DNA from: Corallochytrium limacisporum
Lineage: Eukaryota > Opisthokonta
Direction of reading: 5' to 3'
NCBI GenBank assembly: GCA_002811645.1
Contig: PDIP01000084.1
Coordinates: 7,700 to 39,230, forward strand
DNA length: 31,531 nucleotides
Shown: one piece after another, positions 1-8,234 of the stretch
Layout: every line of letters starts with the position of its first letter
How positions within the stretch are numbered: position 1 is the first letter of the stretch
The notes under the pieces: model-generated
Databases searched by the model: none
Seen by the model: only the letters and a program-made list of their open reading frames with translations
What the model was told of the DNA's origin: nothing
Translations under genes and position numbers: made by a program

Positions 1-486
1 GGAAGGAGGGACAGGGGCGGGGTTTGTGGTGTACACCTGCCTCCTCGGCCGTGGAGTCGGATTTTACACGCTCGCCGGCCCCCCCCACCAGTGGTAGTGC
101 TGGGGCGACTGGGTATGGGTCCGCTGAAGGTGACTTGGCAGGGAACGTGTGCTGCAAGTCCGTTTCTGTTTCCTGTGTGTTTCGCGGCACATTTCCTGCG
201 TATCGGACGCTTTAGCACACAACAAATAAGTTGACTGATGATATGTGCACACACTTAGCAGTTATGCGAACTGTTGAAGATCAAACCGCTTCACAGGGTA
301 CTTCCAAGAGGCCCAGGAACATGGACACCTTCAGCTGTAAGTAGATCGGTCAGTAACGCTGTTTGACAGTAGTGATTCTTTATCGAGACGTACACAGCAT
401 CTGGCGATGATTCACATGGGAGTAAACATGGACTGATCTGAGGCGGTATCCGTAACAGTTAGAACGCAGAAGGCACATAGGCAGTC
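1..486. other. Gene-free leader region
   Basis: I see no convincing gene here. The only open frames are about 60 codons, with no recognisable motif. The right part is probably the 5' leader and promoter of the WD40 gene that starts at 487. It holds a short upstream ORF (ATG at 321, seven codons, TAG at 342-344) that overlaps a consensus splice donor GTAAGT at 337. An AG at 479-480 sits just before the main ATG, so a short leader intron is possible. Confidence 0.5.
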
Positions 487-2652
487 ATGTCCGGCGAGGC
501 AGCGCCGCGCCTGCCGAGCATTGGGAAGGCTACACAGCTGCGCGCCTCAACGCGCCCTTCAGAGGCCACAATTGTGTCCCAGGAGTTTTTTGATGCACCC
601 AGCCGGATTGGAAGCACAAAATCGGCCCAAGTTCCAGAGTTATCCTTTGGTCGGGATACACACGCCCCGCATAGATTAGCAGGAGAGTGCATTACGCCTA
701 GGGACCTAGACAATCAGAGAGTGCCAGACCCAGACGACGGGTATAATGACTACAGTGAAATGGAAATAAGCGGGTCTCAGGAACTGCCCGTATCACAGGT
801 CAGCACAAAAACTATCGAGATTACCTATCCCGAGGCTCATGTGGAGGACATGCGAGCACCTCCAGCGACACGGACGGAACGCCGGAGCAGGAGGGACCGT
901 ACCAGTACGAAATTCAAAAGTATATTTAAGAGAGCCACTACTCAGGCATCAAGTTTCTTGACACGGTCACCATCCATTGATCACAGTGATAAGGAAAACA
1001 ATACCGGGTCGACAGTACTGAAACTTCCGAAGAAATTGAGGGCACAGGCCGATCACAAAGGCTCTCCGAACCAAAGTCCTCGGGACGAACAGCCGATCAG
1101 CCCTCGTACGCGCAGCTTTGAACAACTAAACACAGCTGAGTCAGGATCTTTGCACCACCAGAACAGCAACCCAAGTTTAGTGTCGTCGCCTACTCGCTCG
1201 AATACGCCCGGTACTGAGGCACTGGCGCGAAACGGACTGGGAGCCATCGCTCTGAGCGGTGCCGAACTCCACAAGACCGCATCAAGCGGAAGTTTACGCG
1301 GGCTCACTCTCGAGGGATACAACACATACCTATCTCCAGGAAAGAAGAGCAAAGATTTTGGACAGCTGGTCTGTCTGCAATCTTTGCGCAACGCCCACCA
1401 GGGATCGATCTACTGCATGGAATTCAGCCCCTGCGGACGCATGCTAGCTACCGCGGGCGAGGATGGTCTTGTCAAAGTTTGGGTCTTGCATGCCTTCCAG
1501 GAGCACATTGCCGCCCTTTGTGAACTTACAGACGACGACATTGACTACATAAGACGCGACGTTGAAATGTACCAAGATGATCGGTCCAGCACCACATTCG
1601 ACGACTGGATGACGAACTACGGAAGTAACACTAGCCTCAACGGCGTTGGTGGTGGCAGTGTCCCTTCCAGTGCTGGTACACAACCTGGCAAGAACAGTCA
1701 ACTGAATGGTAAACTGGCTATCAGTCTGTTCAACCGCATTCCATTGCGCAATTACACTGGACACACGGACCAGATCGTGACCCTGAGCTGGTACAACTCA
1801 TATTTCCTGCTGACTGGAAGCGTCGATAGGACGGTGAGGCTGTGGCACATTTCGCGGGACGAGTGTTTGCTTACCTTCCAACATCCAGACGCCATAGTCA
1901 GCGTAGCCTTTGACCCCACAGATGATCGTCTTTTCATGAGCGCATCACTGGACGCGAAGTTGCGTATCTGGAGCATTGAGAGCAAGAAAGTATTGACCTG
2001 GAACTCGGTAAGCGCTTCTGATGCACTAATCTCGAAAGCCACCTTCTGCAACAACGGCAAAACCGTAGTTGCTGGTACATTTGATGGCCAACTTATCTTC
2101 TTCAATATTGAGCATGTCCGTGGCAACAGCGAATTGCACATGCGATACCATACACAGATCTCGGTCAAGTCGAGCCGTGGTAAGAACAAGAAGGGCCACA
2201 AGATTTGCGGCATTGCCAACGCAAACCGTGCCGGAGACCGTCTCATTGTCACTTCCAACGACTCGCGCATTCGTGTCTATGACCTCAAGGGCCACAAGCT
2301 TGTGTGCAAGTACAAAGGCTTCGCCTCCGATGGTAACAGTCCGCTTAATGCGACGGTTAGCGAGGACGGTGTCTACATGATTTGCCCGAGCGAGGATTCG
2401 AACGTCTTCTTCTGGAAGATGAGCCACGAGGCCTGCGACCTCTCCAAGGACGCACATGGCAAATTCCGCCGTGACCGCAATCCGCACTTTGAAGTCTTCA
2501 ACCCCCGTTCGGAGTCACCGTCCACTGTAGCTCGCTTCATGCCCTTCTCCACCATGAAGCTGCAGGTGGCAGAAGAGGCAGGAAACAGTCAAAACGTGGG
2601 TCTTGCCGTGGCCAACCGCGACGGTGATCTGACCTTCATTCTCAATCTCTAG
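487..2652 (+). CDS. WD40-repeat protein, WDR44/DGR2-like
   Basis: The protein has 721 residues. Residues 1-295 are polar, Ser/Pro/Arg-rich and probably disordered, with a basic patch near 130-150. A WD40 propeller runs from about residue 300 to the C-terminus. Clear repeats include HQGSIYCMEFSPCG ending in LVKVW, HTDQIVTLSWYNS ending in TVRLWH, and VSVAFDPTDD ending in LRIW. An insert of about 85 residues, rich in Asp, Gly and Ser, separates the first two blades. This insert, and the HTDQI..LSW..LLTGSVDRTVRLWH blade, are typical of the WDR44 family (animal Rab11-binding protein; yeast DGR2/YMR102C relatives). A trafficking or Rab-effector role follows from the family only. The ATG at 487 is the first in frame and the stop is TAG. 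Family assignment is from remembered similarity; another WD40 scaffold is possible. Confidence 0.8.
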   Translation: MSGEAAPRLPSIGKATQLRASTRPSEATIVSQEFFDAPSRIGSTKSAQVPELSFGRDTHAPHRLAGECITPRDLDNQRVPDPDDGYNDYSEMEISGSQELPVSQVSTKTIEITYPEAHVEDMRAPPATRTERRSRRDRTSTKFKSIFKRATTQASSFLTRSPSIDHSDKENNTGSTVLKLPKKLRAQADHKGSPNQSPRDEQPISPRTRSFEQLNTAESGSLHHQNSNPSLVSSPTRSNTPGTEALARNGLGAIALSGAELHKTASSGSLRGLTLEGYNTYLSPGKKSKDFGQLVCLQSLRNAHQGSIYCMEFSPCGRMLATAGEDGLVKVWVLHAFQEHIAALCELTDDDIDYIRRDVEMYQDDRSSTTFDDWMTNYGSNTSLNGVGGGSVPSSAGTQPGKNSQLNGKLAISLFNRIPLRNYTGHTDQIVTLSWYNSYFLLTGSVDRTVRLWHISRDECLLTFQHPDAIVSVAFDPTDDRLFMSASLDAKLRIWSIESKKVLTWNSVSASDALISKATFCNNGKTVVAGTFDGQLIFFNIEHVRGNSELHMRYHTQISVKSSRGKNKKGHKICGIANANRAGDRLIVTSNDSRIRVYDLKGHKLVCKYKGFASDGNSPLNATVSEDGVYMICPSEDSNVFFWKMSHEACDLSKDAHGKFRRDRNPHFEVFNPRSESPSTVARFMPFSTMKLQVAEEAGNSQNVGLAVANRDGDLTFILNL

Positions 2653-2769
2653 CATAAGTGCACCGCCACATCATTACAAAGCATAGACCGTGAAACCTTT
2701 CACCGCTATCGTGAGTGTCTTGTATTCAACTCGCATTGATTTCTCTCTTGCCCGTTCCACCCCCCCTTG

Positions 2770-2789
2770 TCTCTCTCTCTCTCTCTCTC
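2770..2789. repeat. (TC)10 microsatellite
   Basis: Ten TC dinucleotides in a row lie inside a longer C/T-rich stretch (about 2755-2875), between the WD40 gene and the purine gene. It may be a promoter-proximal polypyrimidine tract or simple slippage. Confidence 0.85.
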
Positions 2790-2898
2790 CGCTCTCTGTG
2801 TCTATCTCCCCTTCCGCTCGCTCTCCCTGTCCCCTCTCGCTCTCTGCCCCCTCTCCCTCACTCTCGAGCCCTGCCCAAAACCCACCCTTAACAGGGGA

Positions 2899-2931
2899 GG
2901 CACACCCCCCCCTGGAGGGGGGGGGTGTGCC
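2899..2931. repeat. Perfect G/C hairpin
   Basis: The left arm is GGCACACCCCCCCC (2899-2912) and the right arm is GGGGGGGGTGTGCC (2918-2931). The loop is five bases (TGGAG). The 14-bp arms pair perfectly. It lies about 250 bp after the WD40 stop and about 255 bp before the purine gene start. It could be an end-of-transcript structure, a promoter element or a recombination footprint; the sequence does not decide. Confidence 0.85.
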
Positions 2932-3009
2932 TTAGGTAACTCACCCCAGCGAAAAGCAAACCACGCGGACGGACCGGTACTCAGTGGCTGTTCGTGTCTG
3001 TGTCGGCAT

Positions 3010-3074
3010 ATTGGGTACTTGAAACATAGCAACACCGACTACAACACCACACACGGCGCATGAGTGGTATAAAA
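3010..3074 (+). promoter_or_regulatory. Core promoter of the ADE2-type gene (CCAAT + TATA)
   Basis: An inverted CCAAT box (ATTGG, 3010-3014) is followed 54 bp later by TATAAAA at 3068-3074. The TATA element is about 112 bp before the ATG at 3186, leaving room for an initiation site and a short leader. Order and spacing fit a classical Pol II promoter. The remainder of 2653-3185 holds the TC repeat and the hairpin, and no gene. Confidence 0.6.
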
Positions 3075-3185
3075 TTGCTGTACCTACGCAGTGCGCTGTT
3101 TTCGGGGTCAAGTAGCGATCATCTGATAGCCGTCTGTAAGCTTTGTTGTGTTATTGAAATCTCAAGACTCGTATAGGATAGCAAA

Positions 3186-4862
3186 ATGGTCTCAAAACGC
3201 GTGCTCGGTGTTCTCGGCGGTGGTCAGTTGGGCCAGATGATGCAGGAGGAAGCAGTTCACCTGGGAATTAAGGTTATTTGCCTCGATCCGACCCCTGGAT
3301 GTCCTGCCGGCCTGGCTGGTGCTGAACAGATCGTTGGAAAGTTCAATGAAGCAGATGATGTCAAAAAGCTCGCCGCTAAGGTCGATGTTATCACCGCGGA
3401 AATTGAACATATTGATACACACGCCATGGAGGCAGCAGAGGGGTCTGCAGTGTGCGAGCCCAGTCCCGCTACTATCCGCATGATTCAGGACAAGTACCTG
3501 CAGAAGGAATATTTTGCCAAGCACGGCATTGCCCTTGCTGAGTATGTCAGCGTAGAGTCCGACAGTGACATTAAGGCTGCTGCTGACAAGTTTGGAGGCT
3601 TTCCAATAATGCTAAAGAGCCGTAAGAACGCCTACGATGGCAAGGGAAATGCTGTGGTTAACTCAGCAGCCGACATTGCGTCCTGCATGGGTGCCCTTCC
3701 CGCGAATGGGGGTTTGTACGTAGAGAAGATGGTCCCCTTCCAGAAGGAACTGGCTGTCATGGTGGTTCGTTCTCGGGACGGTACTGTGTGTTCCTATCCC
3801 GTGGTCGAGACCATCCACGAGAATAACATTTGTTCCGTGGTCATTGCCCCCGCGCAGAATGTGGCTGGTAGCGTCCGCAAGGAGGCGCGTGAGCTCGCGG
3901 AGCGTACGGTCGCCTGCTTGACCGGAGCTGGTGTTTTTGGCGTAGAAATGTTCGTCAACGAGGACGGCAGTCTGCTCGTCAATGAGGTTGCTCCACGTCC
4001 TCACAACTCTGGTCATTATACCATCGAAGCTTGTGGTACGTCACAGTTCGAGAACCACGTACGCGCAGTGATGGACCTCCCGTTGGGTTCCACTGAATTG
4101 GTCGTGGGTGCCTCTGCAATGGTTAATTTGCTTGGGCTAGAGAGTGACGAGCGCACTCAGGAAGTGCTTAAGGCTTGCCTGGACATTACCAACTGCCGCA
4201 TACATTGGTATGGAAAGGGTCAGTCTCGTAAGGGACGCAAAATGGGTCACTTCACAGTTACTGCTCAGGACGCTGGAGAACTGATGAAGAACATTAACGA
4301 ATTTCTGGACAAGATGAAGCTGACCCCACTTCCCGCTCTTAGTTCCAAACCTTCTCCTCTGGTAGGCATCATCATGGGCTCCGACTCCGATCTGCCTAAA
4401 ATGTCTGCAGCTGCTGACATCCTCAAGTCGTTTGGGGTTCCCTTCGAGGTCACGATTGTTAGTGCGCACCGTACTCCAGACCGTCTCGTCAACTACGCAC
4501 GGAGCGCCCGTGGACGTGGACTGCAGTGCATAATTGCTGGTGCTGGCGGTGCCGCCCATTTGCCGGGCATGGTGGCCAGCATGACATCCCTGCCTGTTAT
4601 CGGCGTGCCTGTTGCGTTGAAGTACCTCGACGGCGTAGACTCACTACATTCGATTGTCCAAATGCCTCGCGGTGTACCCGTTGCCACAGTAGCTATTGAC
4701 AACTCTACGAACGCCGGTCTGCTCGCAGCTCGTATTGTTGGTGCTCATGTCGATCGCATTGCTGATGCCATGGAGGCGTACCAAGAGAACATGAAGAATG
4801 TCGTTCTAGAAAAGGCGTCCCGGCTTGAGCAGGGCGGCTACGAGAACTACAAGATGCCTTGA
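3186..4862 (+). CDS. ADE2: Phosphoribosylaminoimidazole carboxylase, PurK-PurE fusion (ADE2 type)
   Basis: This 558-residue bifunctional enzyme makes carboxyaminoimidazole ribotide (CAIR) in de novo purine synthesis. Residues 1 to about 380 are the PurK ATP-grasp part. It has the nucleotide-binding start [10 protein letters not shown], then [41 protein letters not shown] and [17 protein letters not shown]. Residues from about 392 to 558 are the PurE part, with [31 protein letters not shown] and [13 protein letters not shown]. Both halves look complete and catalytic motifs are intact. The length matches fungal Ade2 (about 570). The ATG at 3186 (AAAATGG) directly precedes the domain. Animals instead use the PAICS fusion with a different PurE class, so this gene argues against an animal genome. 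It converges on the membrane-protein gene, with 219 bp between stops. Confidence 0.96.
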   Translation: MVSKRVLGVLGGGQLGQMMQEEAVHLGIKVICLDPTPGCPAGLAGAEQIVGKFNEADDVKKLAAKVDVITAEIEHIDTHAMEAAEGSAVCEPSPATIRMIQDKYLQKEYFAKHGIALAEYVSVESDSDIKAAADKFGGFPIMLKSRKNAYDGKGNAVVNSAADIASCMGALPANGGLYVEKMVPFQKELAVMVVRSRDGTVCSYPVVETIHENNICSVVIAPAQNVAGSVRKEARELAERTVACLTGAGVFGVEMFVNEDGSLLVNEVAPRPHNSGHYTIEACGTSQFENHVRAVMDLPLGSTELVVGASAMVNLLGLESDERTQEVLKACLDITNCRIHWYGKGQSRKGRKMGHFTVTAQDAGELMKNINEFLDKMKLTPLPALSSKPSPLVGIIMGSDSDLPKMSAAADILKSFGVPFEVTIVSAHRTPDRLVNYARSARGRGLQCIIAGAGGAAHLPGMVASMTSLPVIGVPVALKYLDGVDSLHSIVQMPRGVPVATVAIDNSTNAGLLAARIVGAHVDRIADAMEAYQENMKNVVLEKASRLEQGGYENYKMP

Positions 4863-5044
4863 AACCTGAAGAGATAAAAGACAGACTCATCTTGCGCAGT
4901 AAGAGAATCAAGGTAGCATAAATATCCCGTATCGTTTGTGAAATTGTTACCGAGAGCATGTCAAAGAAAAGACAATGGAAAAAATGCATGTATTGTTATA
5001 TGTAAAGTATGGATGATGGACGTACAATGGATGGATGGTAAGGA

Positions 5045-5050
5045 AATAAA
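5045..5050 (+). terminator. Candidate AATAAA poly(A) signal
   Basis: AATAAA lies 183 bp after the ADE2-type stop and 32 bp before the stop of the opposing membrane-protein gene. If used, the two transcripts would almost touch or overlap at their 3' ends. AT-rich alternatives nearer the stop (about 4873-4925) cannot be excluded. Confidence 0.4.
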
Positions 5051-5081
5051 CAAAGGATACATAATGGAAAGGATGTTGCGA

Positions 5082-6479
5082 CTAGTTGCTGACTGGCTGC
5101 TTGCCCTTGGCAAGCTTGCTGCTGTTGCTGTCAATGCTGCTGCCACTGTCCAGGGAAGTCCGAGGGGACAGCGTGATATCTCTGCTCGTGCTGCCCTGTC
5201 CCTGGCAAGTGCATTCGCAGTTGCCATTCGCAGAGTCAGCCTCAGTGGGATGGGCACTGGTGATAGCTTCGTAGATCATAGCATTCCGCATGGCAGCCGT
5301 AGGGCCACCAAGGGGCAGAATGTCATGCGCCATCGCTTCGTAGAAGTTCGGTGGCATATCCTCGCCACGCGTACTCTTCTGTTTCGAACGGCGTTGACCG
5401 GCAACGCGGTCGGACCGGCTGCCGTGTTGGCCGCGATCCGCGTGTTCGCTAGTGGGGCGAAGAGTGTTCATGACACGGCTCATGACGCCATGAGTGTGCT
5501 CCCGATTGGTGCTGCGGTTGGAACGTGTGGAACCTTGCTTGCCAATCTGTCCAAGTTCTGCACTAGCGGAAAGGTTGCTCAGGTTGCTGTGACTCTCGTT
5601 GTGGTTCATAGTTTCCACCTCCGGGTAGTCCGGGGGCGAGTTACAGCACACATCGTTACTCAGCTCTCGGAGCAGAGCCGGCGGCGGGAACTGGAACGGT
5701 TTCTCTACGTCACCATCCTCGTCAAAACCATCATCCTCATCGTCTTCACTTCGTGGGAGTTTGATGTCACTGCCATCGGTGCTATCATGTACGTCAATAA
5801 CCACGGCAGGGGGAGGCCCTGTGGGAGGCCCTCCGTAAATGTCGTCGGTGTCATTTCCCACAATGTAAGCATTCTGTCCCGCAGTCTTTCCCTGCCAATC
5901 GTAGTCAGGTGGTTTTGCATATACAAATGACCACTTCCGTCCCTCTACGCTCACAGCAGCCTTCACGGGCATCTGCTCCCAAGCCTTCGGGTAAGGTAGA
6001 GGATTGGGTGGTTCTGGCTGTTCCATCGCCTCCCGGTTCATCCGGTTCATGAATGTTCGTCCCGTTAGCTCCTGCAGCTGTAGGATGCGTCGGGCAATAT
6101 CATTGCCTGCCTTCTTACGGTCTCTCCGTGCGAAAAGGCAGCAAAGTGGAATGCCAAAAGCCGTGAGAGCAACAGCCAGGACAACGAGGATCAGCAGGTT
6201 GTTGCCACTCGACCCTCCCTCGTCCACCGTGACACACACTCCCTCTGAATTTGTATTTGCAGCCTGTTGTTCACTAATGTTGAACATACAATTGCATTGG
6301 CACGGTGAAACACATGCATCTCCCGGCTGTAAAGGGGGGGTAGAGAAACACTTGCAAAGGATGTCATCCTGGCACTCATTATCTGCACAATGAAGGTCGG
6401 CGCAGTCTCCAGCAACGACCAATCCGGCACCACAAAGCAGTACCACAATCAGTGCCAGGACCGTTTTCAGTCTAGACAT
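5082..6479 (-). CDS. Type I membrane protein with Cys-rich ectodomain and two PPxY motifs
   Basis: The protein has 465 residues; I do not recognise the family. Residues 1-23 look like a signal peptide (hydrophobic core TVLALIVVLLCGAGLVV). Residues 24-93 form a small lumenal or extracellular domain with ten cysteines (26, 31, 36, 42, 44, 56, 60, 62, 64, 82) and one N-glycosylation sequon (Asn67-Ile-Ser). A membrane segment spans about 95-117, followed by the basic stop-transfer sequence ARRDRKK. The tail of about 345 residues has two PPDY motifs (190-193 and 282-285), the PPxY type bound by WW domains of NEDD4-family ligases. It also has an acidic block (about 245-260), an Arg/His/Ser-rich region and a Ser-rich end. 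A sorting or ubiquitination adaptor role is an inference from PPxY. ATG at 6479, stop TAG. Confidence 0.82.
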   Translation of the reverse strand: MSRLKTVLALIVVLLCGAGLVVAGDCADLHCADNECQDDILCKCFSTPPLQPGDACVSPCQCNCMFNISEQQAANTNSEGVCVTVDEGGSSGNNLLILVVLAVALTAFGIPLCCLFARRDRKKAGNDIARRILQLQELTGRTFMNRMNREAMEQPEPPNPLPYPKAWEQMPVKAAVSVEGRKWSFVYAKPPDYDWQGKTAGQNAYIVGNDTDDIYGGPPTGPPPAVVIDVHDSTDGSDIKLPRSEDDEDDGFDEDGDVEKPFQFPPPALLRELSNDVCCNSPPDYPEVETMNHNESHSNLSNLSASAELGQIGKQGSTRSNRSTNREHTHGVMSRVMNTLRPTSEHADRGQHGSRSDRVAGQRRSKQKSTRGEDMPPNFYEAMAHDILPLGGPTAAMRNAMIYEAITSAHPTEADSANGNCECTCQGQGSTSRDITLSPRTSLDSGSSIDSNSSKLAKGKQPVSN

Positions 6480-6749
6480 TCTATCAATGTTTGTGAGTTA
6501 TTTTAAATTAATAGTTTCAGCCTGTATCGCCATTTGTCCTGTTTGTATGTGAACGCGAACTATACAGATCTGAAAGAACAGGAAAAAGGATTTGCACACT
6601 TTTAACAATCCTTTGCCGTTCTACCTGAAATACTAATTCGATCCATTCCGAAGACGAAAAAAATCGTCCATTATTCAACAAACCATTCTATGTCGCTGCT
6701 CAATATGCATCTTCCTGCGAATCTCTTCCACAGACCCTTATTCCGTGTG

Positions 6750-6778
6750 CTTATAAACACACTTTATCCTCGCATTGG
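6750..6778 (-). promoter_or_regulatory. Candidate promoter (CCAAT + TTTATAA) of the membrane-protein gene
   Basis: On the minus strand, CCAAT (6778-6774) is followed by TTTATAAG (6757-6750), about 270 bp before the ATG at 6479. Order and orientation suit that gene, but the leader would be longer than usual. Confidence 0.4.
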
Positions 6779-6862
6779 TTCCCCCTTCCTCCCCCCTTTC
6801 TTCACCACCCGCCCACCACCCCGACCGATTTGTGACTCCAACCCCCCCCCCTTCTCCCCCGC

Positions 6863-6893
6863 GGGGAAAGGGGAGGGTTGGGAGGGGGGAGGG
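6863..6893 (+). other. Predicted G-quadruplex tract
   Basis: Six G-runs of three or more bases (6863-66, 6870-73, 6875-77, 6880-82, 6884-89, 6891-93) are separated by one to three bases. This meets the usual G3+N1-7 rule with runs to spare. A C10 run at 6842-6851 just upstream could pair with parts of it as a competing hairpin. It lies about 390 bp upstream of the membrane-protein start. Confidence 0.7.
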
Positions 6894-7404
6894 CGAACGG
6901 GGGGTTTTCTGTCTGCGTCAACCAGTACCACAAACTTACGCGGCCTTTCTGCTTCGCCCCTTGTTCCCCAACCCGCCCTCGGAGCATATTACACAACTCA
7001 GGGCCCTTACTGTTCGGAGGGGTTGGGTTGAAGCTGCCCCGATCCAGGGGCGCGGCGCAGCAAGCGCGTCGGGATCCCCTCGTCTAATGGGACCTCACCA
7101 ACACCTTCGACCTCCGGCTCCAGCTCCACAGAACACCCAGGTGTTGAAGATAGAGAGTGCCATGGTTTGGGCACCGGGTTGGCAGCCAAAGGCGGACCAG
7201 CGACGAAGAGAATGGGAGTTTCTCGGTATCATTTGAACAGAAACATGACGGTGTGTACACACGGCCAGGAGCGGGAGCGGAGGAGGCGAGGCAGTTCAAA
7301 CGCCCAGGCAGTAGTGCACCCCGCCTCCTCCTCTGCCCCGTGGCAGTGGGTCGGCTGGGAAAATGCAAAATGCAAGCTCTCCCCAAGACCGACCACAATC
7401 GCTC

Positions 7405-7413
7405 TATAAAAAG
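7405..7413 (+). promoter_or_regulatory. Orphan TATA box
   Basis: TATAAAAAG is a near-ideal TATA element in a GC-rich setting. There is no convincing plus-strand gene downstream for more than 6 kb. A 75-codon ATG frame (7363-7590) overlaps it but starts before it. It may be chance, or mark a non-coding transcript. Confidence 0.25.
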
Positions 7414-8220
7414 CCAGTCTGTGATGCCTCACACCTGTGCGAAGAATTTCTCGATGAGGTTCTGGAGAATCTCCCTATGGCTTGGCCCAAGGAAACATTT
7501 CCGAAGTCGGGCAGCGCCGTCTTCGCCGGGCCCCCGACGCTCTCTCCCCTCCCCCCCCTTGCGATCGCAAAGTTTTTCTCAAAAGACTGACTGGCTGGCT
7601 GACTGCGTGGGCTTTGGGAAAGGGGCAGACGGGAGCGGGTGGCGGGTTGTTGTCGTTTCCTTTTCCCCCTTTCTCTCCGCTCCCATTTTCATCCGGTGCC
7701 AGTTGAAATTTGAAAGACGAGAAAAAAAAAACAAAGGACGATTCATCAAACCTTTGGGCCCCATAGTTTTTCAGGGTCTTTTTTTAGAGTCTCTATGGTA
7801 TCTGCCTTCCATCTTCTTTAATCGCCAAACAGTGGCCAGGGTGTGTTTCAAGCTCCGTATTCGGTCGACCTTCCGCTTTATCTCTGGCAAAAACGGGAGG
7901 GGGTTCTTTTTGGCATCTTCCTCTCCTGGCCCTTTTGCGGTCCCCCCCCCCTTTTTTCTCTACTCCCTACCTGACCCCCTGTGCTCCACCCCTCCAAATA
8001 TTTCCCTGCCTCCTGTCCGGAGGGGCCCCGCGTGTCCCGTTCTGCTGTTGCCTTTGGTTCAATTTGTCTCCCTCTCTCCCTCGCTCTCTCCCTCTGTGCG
8101 TAACACCACCCGGCCGAGGGAGGAAGAGGAAGGAGAGTCCCAATGCGTACAAATTGGCAGTGTATTCGCCGCCGTCGCAGGACAACTTTCTTGGTACCTA
8201 CCACCCAAGGCAAGGGCCCC

Positions 8221-8234
8221 GGGGGGGGGGGGGG
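8221..8234. repeat. Homopolymer G14
   Basis: Fourteen consecutive Gs follow GGGCCCC. Similar runs lie in other spacers: C10 at 6842-6851, G11 at 13671-13681 and C15 followed by G5 at 17658-17677. All are outside coding regions. Confidence 0.85.

Noticed and set aside
4938-5930. 330-codon plus-strand frame opposite the membrane-protein gene
   Set aside because: It is antisense to a gene with signal peptide, membrane segment and PPxY motifs, and has no ATG-supported domain of its own.
7363-7590. 75-codon ATG frame with a fairly protein-like middle
   Set aside because: It has no homology I recognise, the TATA box lies inside it, and its end runs into C-rich repeats. It is too short to support without transcript evidence.
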